Below, one piece after another: positions 1-7,200 of a DNA stretch of 8,509 bases. The first letter of the stretch is position 1, and each line of letters begins with the position of its first letter. The notes beneath the pieces are model-generated. The model did no database searches. It was not told the DNA's origin and saw only the letters and a list, made by a program, of their open reading frames with translations. Both the position numbers and the translations under genes were made by a program. This stretch comes from Lachnospiraceae bacterium (lineage in GTDB: Bacteria > Bacillota_A > Clostridia > Lachnospirales > Lachnospiraceae), in assembly GCA_028694115.1 (NCBI GenBank), contig JAQUUB010000149.1:1-8509 (forward strand), in the 5' to 3' direction.

Positions 1-2
1 TT

Positions 3-251
3 ACAATTCATAAGGCAGCAAAAAAAGTGTTTAGTGAAAGGAATGGAAAACTTCCGAGAGTGAAAGAATTGAATGCTGCTTATTCTGAGATACTGGTAGA
101 AAAGAAAAAGGCATATTCCGAGTATCGCCAGGCAAAAAAAGATATGCAAGACTATGTAACAGCAAAGCATAACATTGATATGATTCTGGGAGAAAATGAA
201 AGAGAAGGCCAGGCGCAGAAGAAACAAAAAGAGAAAGAACGTACCATATAA
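3..251 (+). CDS. Relaxase / mobilization nuclease, C-terminal end (5' partial)
   Basis: The reading frame is open to the left edge of the window, so this is the tail of a longer gene; the GTG at 27 is an internal codon and not a start. About 82 codons are visible before the TAA at 249-251. The visible part is strongly charged and helical, with the signature TIHKAAK near the start and KLPRVKELNAAY followed by EKKKAYSEYRQAKKDM. I recognise this as the C-terminal coiled region of the MobA/VirD2-type relaxases (Pfam Relaxase, PF03432) carried by ICEs of Lachnospiraceae and related clostridia. The catalytic N-terminal domain, which nicks oriT and stays bound to the DNA end for conjugative transfer, lies outside the window. 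The last residues are a hydrophilic Glu/Gln/Lys tail. A terminator follows directly, so this gene ends its own transcription unit and is separate from the cargo operon downstream. The family call comes from recalled similarity, because no catalytic motif is in view. Confidence 0.8.
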   Translation, partial: TIHKAAKKVFSERNGKLPRVKELNAAYSEILVEKKKAYSEYRQAKKDMQDYVTAKHNIDMILGENEREGQAQKKQKEKERTI

Positions 252-257
252 TTATTA

Positions 258-300
258 GGCAATCATCAAGATTTACATTTTGGTGATTGCCCGCTTTTTT
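258..300 (+). terminator. Intrinsic terminator of the relaxase unit
   Basis: An 11-bp stem is formed by GGCAATCATCA (258-268) and TGGTGATTGCC (281-291), with a single T-G wobble pair and a 12-nt loop. It is followed by CGC and a run of six T (295-300). It starts 6 bp after the relaxase stop codon, as expected for a Rho-independent terminator. Confidence 0.88.
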
Positions 301-328
301 GTTTTCATGATTTTGTATTTGTATCTAG

Positions 329-346
329 CGCTCACGTGTGAGTGCG
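329..346. repeat. Inverted repeat, tight hairpin
   Basis: CGCTCAC (329-335) pairs with GTGAG-T-GCG (338-346) across a 2-nt spacer, with one bulged T. The core CTCACGTGTGAG could also be read as a protein-binding dyad. It marks the left end of the G+C-richer structured element. Confidence 0.5.
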
Positions 347-409
347 TAGTTCAGCCATCGAAGATGGATGTTCCAGGGGGATTGGGGGTAAACCCTCCAA
401 CGAGAAAAT

Positions 410-430
410 GCATGGTAGGCGCCTACATGC
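410..430. repeat. Near-perfect palindrome around GTAGGCGCCTAC
   Basis: The 12-bp perfect palindrome GTAGGCGCCTAC (415-426) is extended by GCAT (410-413) and ATGC (427-430), with one unpaired G at 414. The whole is a 10-bp-per-arm dyad with no loop. A loopless dyad suits a dimeric DNA-binding protein or a cruciform better than a transcript hairpin. Confidence 0.65.
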
Positions 431-435
431 ACTGC

Positions 436-449
436 TCGCAGGTTTGCGA
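436..449. repeat. TCGCA/TGCGA inverted repeat
   Basis: TCGCA (436-440) and TGCGA (445-449) flank the 4-nt spacer GGTT. The same TGCGA word recurs in the next repeat at 462-481, so four copies of one pentamer in alternating orientation lie within 46 bp, like iterated binding sites. Confidence 0.5.
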
Positions 450-461
450 ACTTTATCATTA

Positions 462-487
462 TGCGACATTAGTGCGTCGCAATTTTT
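462..487 (+). repeat. TGCGAC/GTCGCA inverted repeat followed by T-tract
   Basis: TGCGAC (462-467) and GTCGCA (476-481) pair across an 8-nt loop, followed by AATTTTT... (TTTTT at 483-487). This resembles a weak intrinsic terminator reading rightwards, and could block read-through into the cargo operon. It could equally be part of the iterated TGCGA motif set. Confidence 0.45.
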
Positions 488-511
488 GTGCTCTTAAGTA
501 GAATTTAGTCC

Positions 512-539
512 TTTAAATATCCCAGCTTAGTGTTATACT
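512..539 (+). promoter_or_regulatory. Promoter of the cargo operon (extended -10)
   Basis: The -10 hexamer TATACT (534-539) has one mismatch to TATAAT and is preceded by TG at 531-532, one base upstream, giving an extended -10. A weak -35, TTTAAA (512-517), lies 16 bp upstream. The predicted transcription start is near 546, leaving a leader of about 30 nt before the first gene at 575. This is the only clear promoter between the relaxase terminator and the run of closely packed genes. Confidence 0.6.
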
Positions 540-543
540 AGTA
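536..543. promoter_or_regulatory. Candidate operator overlapping the -10 box
   Basis: TACTAGTA is a perfect 8-bp palindrome covering the last four bases of the -10 hexamer and the next four. It sits in a longer, imperfect dyad (533-550) flanked by TTA and TAA. A repressor bound here would block the promoter, and the WYL-type regulator at the end of the operon is the obvious candidate. The palindrome is short enough to be chance. Confidence 0.25.
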
Positions 544-574
544 GTAATAATCATTTACGTGAAAGGGGTATCGT

Positions 575-1219
575 ATGCGTATTTTATTTTGCAATATTGC
601 TTGGATGAAAGAATACTGTGGAAATCAAGATGGACAGGACAATCCGGTAAACGGAGGAAGTTATGTGGATCAGACTGGTGATGCACATGAAAAGTATAAT
701 TTTTTACCTATAGAGCTGGATGATAATGAAACAGAAATTAATGATTTCTATTGTCTAGGTTTCTTTGAGACCAAATCACATAATGGAAAAGATGTTAACC
801 AAATGCACATTGAAAAAATAAATGGATGTGAATTATGTAAGAATGAAGAAATTGTTGAGGATGTGTTGGTAATATATTGTGCTAAGCATCCTGCACATAA
901 ATTTACCACGGTTGTTGGATGGTACAAACATGCAACGGTTTTTAGGTATTATCAAAGCGTAGATTTTGGTAATGATGATATCCAGAGTTACAACGCATTA
1001 GCAAAGGCTAAAGATTGTGTTTTACTTCCAACAGCTGCAAGATCCAAAAAACTGGATTGGCAGGTTCCAAGAAAAGCAAATGGGTGGGCATATGGATTTG
1101 GAAGAGCAAATGTGTGGTATGCAAGCGAGGAAGATGACAGACTAAAAGAATACCTTCGAACACTAGTAAATCGAATTAATGAATATGAAGGGGAAAACTG
1201 GATTAAATATGCAAATTAA
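575..1219 (+). CDS. Uncharacterised 214-aa protein with GWYxxAxVxR motif, possible nucleic-acid or nucleotide reader
   Basis: This is the first gene of the operon. The ATG at 575 has a strong AAAGGGG site (562-568) six bases upstream, so the start is secure. The protein is soluble, with no signal peptide or membrane segment. Residues 1-31 (FCNIAWM, then GGSYVD) resemble the start of a family I have seen beside or fused to restriction-type genes. A beta-rich core at residues 95-126 reads VLVIY...TTVVGWYKHATVFR, and a second motif GRANVWYA lies at 176-183. A hydrophobic strand ending in Gly-Trp-Tyr, then Ala-x-Val-x-Arg, is reminiscent of the EVE/PUA-like fold that reads modified bases, but that is a structural guess without motif-level proof. 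Several Cys (C85 and C88, with C102) are scattered rather than forming a clear zinc site. It lies 12 bp upstream of the DUF6361-like gene, which suggests it works with it. No catalytic residues can be named. Confidence 0.85.
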   Translation: MRILFCNIAWMKEYCGNQDGQDNPVNGGSYVDQTGDAHEKYNFLPIELDDNETEINDFYCLGFFETKSHNGKDVNQMHIEKINGCELCKNEEIVEDVLVIYCAKHPAHKFTTVVGWYKHATVFRYYQSVDFGNDDIQSYNALAKAKDCVLLPTAARSKKLDWQVPRKANGWAYGFGRANVWYASEEDDRLKEYLRTLVNRINEYEGENWIKYAN

Positions 1220-1231
1220 GGTGGGATAAAG

Positions 1232-2467
1232 ATGCAATTGGGATGGGTTGACTATTCGCGTCAAGAAAGAGAAACAATTAAAGAACTGCTAAAGGTATTA
1301 GGAGAGGCTTCATCATTAGATGAATTGGGAGTTGGAGTTGTAAGAGATAGTATATCTGATTTGCTCTATCCAGGAACTTCTGTATTACATACCAGGGCTA
1401 AATACTATATTTTAATTCCAGAGTTATTTAAGAAAGCTATGAAGAGTGGACTTACAATAGGTTCAGAAGTTCGTAACTTAATTAATTCTGATCAAGACAA
1501 AATTGCACGTGCTCTTCGAAGAACAGTAGATGAAGAAACCGGTATAAAATCTGCAGGTATTATTGGAGGTAGATCAGATCGAGCTGTAAAGATGAAACCA
1601 TCGAGAATATATTGGAATGCATTACGCATAACTGAAATTCTTTGTAATCCATCACTATCATTTGATGATGCTTGCGCAGCTGTAGCAGGATATAATAAAA
1701 GGAATCAGAATATAGCAATTAAGTATGAATCAGATGAAGATGGTGGAGATTCAGAAGATGTGGCACAGGGAGGACTAGCACTTTTTTCAGCCCCTTGTCG
1801 TCAAAATATAGATGAGTATCTTTTAGATCCAACATTGCATCTGACTAAAGATGAAGCTATATATCTTCGTGAGCAGTTTTTACATGTACCAATTATGAAA
1901 AATACATTAATGGAATATTGTTTAAGTACAAAACAATCCTTTCAGGAAAAGAGTTTGTCAGAAATTGAAAAACAAATGGATTTCCCACCGATACTAAAAC
2001 ATAATCTTAAGATGGCAGTGGAATTTGCAGATTTTGTTTATGGAGCATATATCGTATATAATCTTTTATATTTCGAAAATGGAGGAGAAAATGCAACTGA
2101 CGAGATGAAGAAGTATTTGGAAAACAGTTACATAGGTTGGAAAAATAGTAATCAAGGGATTCCTCATAAAAAAGAAATATTATCATTATTGAAAGGTCAT
2201 GAGCATTATAAAACTGCATTATATGATTTCCTATCAAAATTTGAGTTAGCTGTTGCAGAAAATAAATCAGAGAAATGTTCTGAGGAAGAAAAAAGAATCG
2301 TAAAAGAAAGAGAGCGTTTCTGTAAGAGAGAAAAGTCTAAAATCGGTAAAGTAAATTATCCATATCAGGAGATTCAATCTTCTCCTATGAATTATAGACA
2401 TGGTACTGGTCAGACTATCATTTCAGATATTATGAAAGGATTGGTGCGAGAAAATGGCAAGGCGTAG
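1232..2467 (+). CDS. DUF6361-like protein, function unknown
   Basis: The ATG at 1232 follows AAGGTGGG (1218-1225), which overlaps the previous stop codon. I recognise the family from the N-terminal pattern: GWVDYS (residues 4-9), DELGVGVVRD (30-39), then DLLYPGTS and TRAKYYILIPE (43-64). This matches what I recall of DUF6361 (GW-DFS, DELGIG-IRD, FPGTS, TRAKYF). A further conserved-looking block, GIIGGRS...SRIYW (109-128), follows. Residues 166-178 are an acidic linker (SDEDGGDSED). Residues 340-372 form a highly charged Lys/Glu helix that may be coiled coil, and the C-terminal end YRHGTGQTIISDIMKGL (388-404) looks like a conserved capping segment. No known catalytic motif is visible. The gene overlaps the PLD gene by 14 bp, so translation is probably coupled and the products may form a complex. 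It is probably a structural, sensing or regulatory partner of the PLD/helicase pair; this is inference. Confidence 0.85.
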   Translation: MQLGWVDYSRQERETIKELLKVLGEASSLDELGVGVVRDSISDLLYPGTSVLHTRAKYYILIPELFKKAMKSGLTIGSEVRNLINSDQDKIARALRRTVDEETGIKSAGIIGGRSDRAVKMKPSRIYWNALRITEILCNPSLSFDDACAAVAGYNKRNQNIAIKYESDEDGGDSEDVAQGGLALFSAPCRQNIDEYLLDPTLHLTKDEAIYLREQFLHVPIMKNTLMEYCLSTKQSFQEKSLSEIEKQMDFPPILKHNLKMAVEFADFVYGAYIVYNLLYFENGGENATDEMKKYLENSYIGWKNSNQGIPHKKEILSLLKGHEHYKTALYDFLSKFELAVAENKSEKCSEEEKRIVKERERFCKREKSKIGKVNYPYQEIQSSPMNYRHGTGQTIISDIMKGLVRENGKA

Positions 2468-4283
2468 GTTTGATCAGAATAGCAATCGTGTTGATTATGG
2501 AGAATTACTAAGCGTTGATGTTGACTATGAATTAGACCAAGCTGTGGGCCTAACATATTCACTTGATATGGAAGCATTAATGGGAATACCTCTTTGTTTA
2601 GGCATGCACGGAGAAATGACTTCTGGACAGAGAAGTAATCCCTTATATGTGTTAGAGGCAATTCGCAGGACTGGAAAAAAGTTATCTATTTTCTGTAATG
2701 TAGGTTGCATTAAAGTGCCAAAAACGGAAAGTAGATTATTTGCACTTTTAGAAAACAGTATACATGAAATTCGTATGCCTGATAAGAACTATAATTTTCA
2801 TCCTAAGCTTTGGATTTTGCAGTACCACAATCAAGATGGGCGGATTTTAATCAAGATTGTAACCATGAGCAGGAATCTTACCTTTGATCAGAGCATGGAT
2901 ATGGCAGTAGAAATGACAGGTTTTGTAGGTGACGATGTTAATCCAAAAAATCAACCAATAGCAGATATGCTTCAATATGTTTCTCAGTTTGACAGTGATC
3001 GAAAAAAGTTTAATCAGCTTATTTCAAATGTCAAAAAGGTTGAGAAATTTGAACTTTTGGACTGCTTTGATGATTATGAGTTTCATCCATTTGGAATATA
3101 TGGCAAATCAGAAAATGGAATAAAAAAGATTATGACAAAAGAACATAGAAAAAGTGCTAAAGAAATGTTTGGAAATTGTTATGCGTTATTAATAGTATCA
3201 CCATTTTTGTCAGAAGGTATTATTGCGGATCTGTTGGATGAGAAGAAGAGTACGGATGATACAGGACCAACAAGACGTTGTCTGATTACTAGGGAGACAT
3301 CTGTTACCAAGCGTATTTTTGAAGTATTTAATTATAATTGTAATGACGGGGAACCAGGAGTATGGATTATTGATCCAGTGATTAGCAGTAATGAGGCTTT
3401 GGAAGATTCAGAAACGTATGGTGTTGTAAACCGAGATGTACATGCAAAAGTATATTACACAGAAAAATATGGAGAGCCACACAAATTATATCTGGGTTCA
3501 CTAAATGCATCTTATAATGCATTTCATAATAATGTGGAATTTCTCTTAGAATTGACATATAAGAATTATCATTCCAGCTTCTGGAGTGTTAGGTCTGATT
3601 TTATTCCAGAGAAAGAAAGCCCTTTTATTCCGATGGAAGCATTTGATGAAAAGAACTTGGAAGAAGTTGATAAAAGTGTTGATTTTAGAGAAGAAGTGTA
3701 TGGAGTTAAATCAGCAAGAGTTAGTAAAGAAAATGGTAAATTTGTGATTAAGGTGTATTCAGATGAAGAGTTTTCAGGAGTAATGATATACCCATTCTTT
3801 TTGAAATCTGATATGAAACCATTAAAAAAAGAAGTGGAGTTTCATGATGTAGCATTGAACTCTTTGAGTAATATGTTCATATTATCAAAATCGGGATATG
3901 AGTGTTTGATTAGACTTGAAGTATCCGGCATGCCAATACAGGAACGTGAGGATGCGATATTTAATGATATTATCAGAAATAAACCTTTATTCATGACATA
4001 CATGAGATATTTGCTTGATGAAGATTTTTATGATAGCGTGAATATCGAAGATCTTGTTTTGCAAGAAAATGACAATGATGGAAAAAACGAAGGATATGGA
4101 TTTACAGTGGAACCAGATATTTATGAAAAAATGCTTAGAGCAGCAGCTGATTATCCTGAACGCTTTGATTCGATGTATGAAGTAGTAGAGAAACTTGAGG
4201 ATAATAAAATTGGAGAAGAATTCAAGCAGTTACTGGAACTGTTTATGAAAGCCTCAGGCAGAAGGGGGAAAGGTCATAAATGA
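2454..4283 (+). CDS. Phospholipase-D-fold (HKD) putative nuclease
   Basis: The start overlaps the end of the preceding gene by 14 bp; an AAAGGA site lies at 2435-2440, slightly far from the ATG. Two PLD half-motifs are visible. The first is H116-P-K118-LW followed by S139-R-N141-LT. The second is H330-A-K332-VYY followed by LGS-x-N351 and NVE at 360-362. This HxK...(G)SxN pair is the active-site layout of the PLD superfamily, in which the two histidines form a phospho-histidine nuclease centre. The canonical Asp of HxKxxxxD is not at its usual place in either motif, as in many helicase-linked PLD proteins related to the BfiI/NgoFVII group. Residues 424-492 look beta-rich and residues 496-600 mostly helical, probably partner-binding domains. 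Its stop overlaps the helicase start (ATGA), so the two are likely made together. Predicted role: cleavage of DNA or RNA delivered by the helicase. Lipase activity is unlikely because there is no signal peptide or membrane segment. Confidence 0.88.
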   Translation: MARRRFDQNSNRVDYGELLSVDVDYELDQAVGLTYSLDMEALMGIPLCLGMHGEMTSGQRSNPLYVLEAIRRTGKKLSIFCNVGCIKVPKTESRLFALLENSIHEIRMPDKNYNFHPKLWILQYHNQDGRILIKIVTMSRNLTFDQSMDMAVEMTGFVGDDVNPKNQPIADMLQYVSQFDSDRKKFNQLISNVKKVEKFELLDCFDDYEFHPFGIYGKSENGIKKIMTKEHRKSAKEMFGNCYALLIVSPFLSEGIIADLLDEKKSTDDTGPTRRCLITRETSVTKRIFEVFNYNCNDGEPGVWIIDPVISSNEALEDSETYGVVNRDVHAKVYYTEKYGEPHKLYLGSLNASYNAFHNNVEFLLELTYKNYHSSFWSVRSDFIPEKESPFIPMEAFDEKNLEEVDKSVDFREEVYGVKSARVSKENGKFVIKVYSDEEFSGVMIYPFFLKSDMKPLKKEVEFHDVALNSLSNMFILSKSGYECLIRLEVSGMPIQEREDAIFNDIIRNKPLFMTYMRYLLDEDFYDSVNIEDLVLQENDNDGKNEGYGFTVEPDIYEKMLRAAADYPERFDSMYEVVEKLEDNKIGEEFKQLLELFMKASGRRGKGHK

Positions 4284-7200
4284 TAGCAAAAGATTTTCAG
4301 GAAGCAACAGCAGATCGAATTGTTGAGCTTTTCAAATCTGGGCATAAAAGAGTTCTACTTGCAGATGAGGTTGGTCTTGGTAAGACAATTGTTGCAAAAA
4401 CAGTTGTTGAAAAAACAGGAGAATGGATAAAAGAGTGTAAAGAGAATATCGAACAAGATTATGTGGTCGTATATATTTGTTCTAATGCAGGAATTGCAAA
4501 TCAAAATTGTAGCAAATTAGGAATTGCAAAGGAAAACAGGGTTAGTATTTCAGAGGGACGTCTTTCAATGCAACATCTAATGTTGGCAGAGTCACTCACG
4601 AAGAATAATGTGAGATTAATTCCAATGACGCCAGCCACATCATTCCAAATACGTAGTGGAGCAGGTACAGCACCAGAGAGAGCACTCTCTTTTCTTTTAT
4701 TGGATAACTGTCGTATATTTGGGTCCTATTCGCAGGAATTATCATTACTTTTAAGAACATATTTTATTGGCACTGATGATTCATGGGAATGGTATGTTAG
4801 TTGCCAAAAATGGAGAATAAATCAGCTTTCAGATAAAAAGAAATACCTTAGCGATATGAAAGAACTAATTACACATAGTATCAAACCGGAATTAGTATCT
4901 GAAATCAAATCAGTCTGTAGGAAAATTCGAAAACAATGGGATAATGTTTCGGCTGATGCAAGAATTGAAAAAATAATAAGCTGGCAGAAACAGAAAGAAT
5001 TAATTAATCAAATACGCTATTGCTTTGCTGAAATAAGTTTAAGTATGCTGAACCCGGATTTAGTTGTTATGGATGAATTTCAAAGATTTAAAGATCTTAT
5101 AGAAATCGATGACAATGACCACAGTGATGGAGCAATGTTATCAAAAAAGTTTTTAAAAGATAATACAGATAGCTGTGTTCTTTTATTATCTGCAACTCCA
5201 TATAAGCCATATTCTACGTTGACTGAGTTGACAGATGGAGAGGAAACACATCTTCAAGGGTTCATGAGAGTAATGGATTTTCTTGTAAACAGAAAAGAAG
5301 AAAATGATAAGTTTCATACTGTATGGGATTCTTATTCAGAGCATCTGTCAGAAATAACAGGAAATGATTTTAGTGTTTTGATTTCGTCAAAGAAAAATGC
5401 TGAAGAGGAACTCTATACTCATATGTGCCGAACAGAAAGAAGAGATTCGGGAATAATTAGTACAGATAAGGCAAAACCAATGTCATTATCAACCATTTCG
5501 CCTGCTAATATAAGTGCATATACAGAATTACAAAAGGTAATGCAAGATATGGGAATTGGAAACTTTCCAGTAGAGTATGTAAAGTCAGCTCCATTTCTAA
5601 TGTCTTTTATGAATTATAAAGTGAAAGATAAGATTGACGATTCTCTAAAAGGAAAGAAGCATCCGATTACACCTGATGAAAGAGCTAAATACATAAGACA
5701 AATGCCAATGTCATTTTTAAAGCGCTCGCAGATAAATGGATATCAGCCATTACCAAATACAAACGCGAGATTATATGCATTGTTTGATGAAGTCTTTGAG
5801 AGAGGAAATCAGAAAAGGGGAAATCCAGAATTGTTACTTTGGATTCCACCGGCAAATAAATATTATGTTGTAGATGATAAGAGTGTTTTTGAAAGATGCG
5901 AAGGGTATACGAAAACGCTTGTATTTTCTAGCTGGGAAATGGTGCCAAGAGTCTTATCAACACTAACTTCTTATGAATCAGAGAGATTGGTAAATAATCG
6001 TATCGTAAATAAAAGTGCTGAACAGCAGTCATATTATGCAGTGCCTGAAGATTCTGATTTTGATGATGGAGAGAATTCGAAAAAGAACAAAAGAGGTAAA
6101 ACGAGATTCTTAATTCGTGAACAGAGAGAACTTGTAACGTATCCTTCTGTATGGCTTGCAGAAAAATATGATTGTGAAAAGAAATACGGGCAGAATCTTA
6201 GTCAGATTAAGAAGGAAATAAAACAATTGTTAAAAGATGAGTTAAGGGAAGTATCAAGAAAATATGAAGTTCCACGTAGTCATTTGGGTGCAAAACAGTT
6301 GCTTAATTTTCTTGAAGCTATGGATAGCATTTCTTATTCTGACTCAGAGGATTTAGTTCTCGAACGATGTCCAATTGATGGTGATATAGATACTCTTGTA
6401 AATATGGCTATAGGCTCACCCGCAATATGTATGTATAGAGCCCTATCTGAAGTCGAAGATGTTTATGAAAGAATTGATTTGGCGAAGGATTGTTGTGATA
6501 AGAGTTTTGTTAGCATGTTCAACAGGCCTGAAGCGAGAAGCGTAATGGATGTAATATTTGAAGGAAAGAAGGGTTCAAGTGATGAGGATCATTATGAACA
6601 GGTATTTCATTATTGCGTAGATGGTAATTTTCAATCGATGTTAGATGAATTCAAATATGCATTAGGTGTTTCGGGTGCGGATTTTGTAGAGGCAATAAAT
6701 AATTCATTTTTACAGACATCAAATTTACCATATGCATCACAGGAATTTTATAAGTCAAGCTTCACAGATAAACCGATGAATAGAGCCCCAAGATTGAGGG
6801 TACATTTTGCAGCAGGATATTTTGATGCAAAGAGCAGTGATAAGACAATACAACGTGTGAATAACGTGAGAAATGCTTTTAATTCTCCGTTTAGACCATT
6901 TGTATTAGCAACTACTTCTGTGGGACAAGAAGGATTAGATTTTCACTTATATAGTCGCAAGATTATACATTGGAATCTGCCAAATAATCCGATTGATTTA
7001 GAACAAAGAGAAGGCCGTATTAATCGTTACATGTGTCATGCTATAAGACAGAATGTTGCAATAAACGAGCCTGGATATGATTGGAATGAAAAATTCAGAC
7101 AAACGAGAGAAAAGTATGGAATGAACGCTTCGGAGATGATTCCTTATTGGTGTCTGCCCAATGATTATCCGTATAAGTTTCAGATAGAACGTATTGCTCC

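Larger units (their letters stand above)
302..533. other. Structured, gene-free intergenic element
   Basis: This stretch lies between the relaxase terminator and the cargo promoter. It holds no ORF with a ribosome binding site. It is visibly richer in G+C than either flank from about 329 to 480, and contains a series of short inverted repeats (listed separately), including a small GGGGG/CCCTC hairpin with a TAAA loop at 384-397. From memory, similar sequence (G-rich tract, then a variable palindrome, then CTCGCAGGTTTGCGA, then a GCGAC/GTCGC repeat) recurs after relaxase genes in clostridial mobile elements, but I cannot confirm that here. Possible roles are a transfer-origin accessory site, a replication or recombination site, or a structured transcript. 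None is proven. Confidence 0.5.

Noticed and set aside
27..29. GTG as the start of a complete small gene
   Set aside because: No ribosome binding site precedes it and the same frame is open leftwards with relaxase-like residues (TIHKAAKK), so it is an internal valine codon.
343..347. GTGCG, the 5' signature of group II introns
   Set aside because: No domain V hairpin, no 3' AY boundary and no reverse transcriptase gene are visible nearby; five bases alone are chance.
280..501. 73-codon open frame between the relaxase and the cargo operon
   Set aside because: Its start lies inside the terminator stem, there is no ribosome binding site before it or before the ATG at 308, and the stretch is explained better by inverted repeats in a non-coding element.
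2007..2237. Minus-strand open frame inside the DUF6361-like gene
   Set aside because: It is a shadow of a well-supported gene, with no ribosome binding site and a low-complexity, unlikely protein. The same applies to the minus-strand frames at 2410-2661, 2525-2710, 6998-7219 and 7911-8156.
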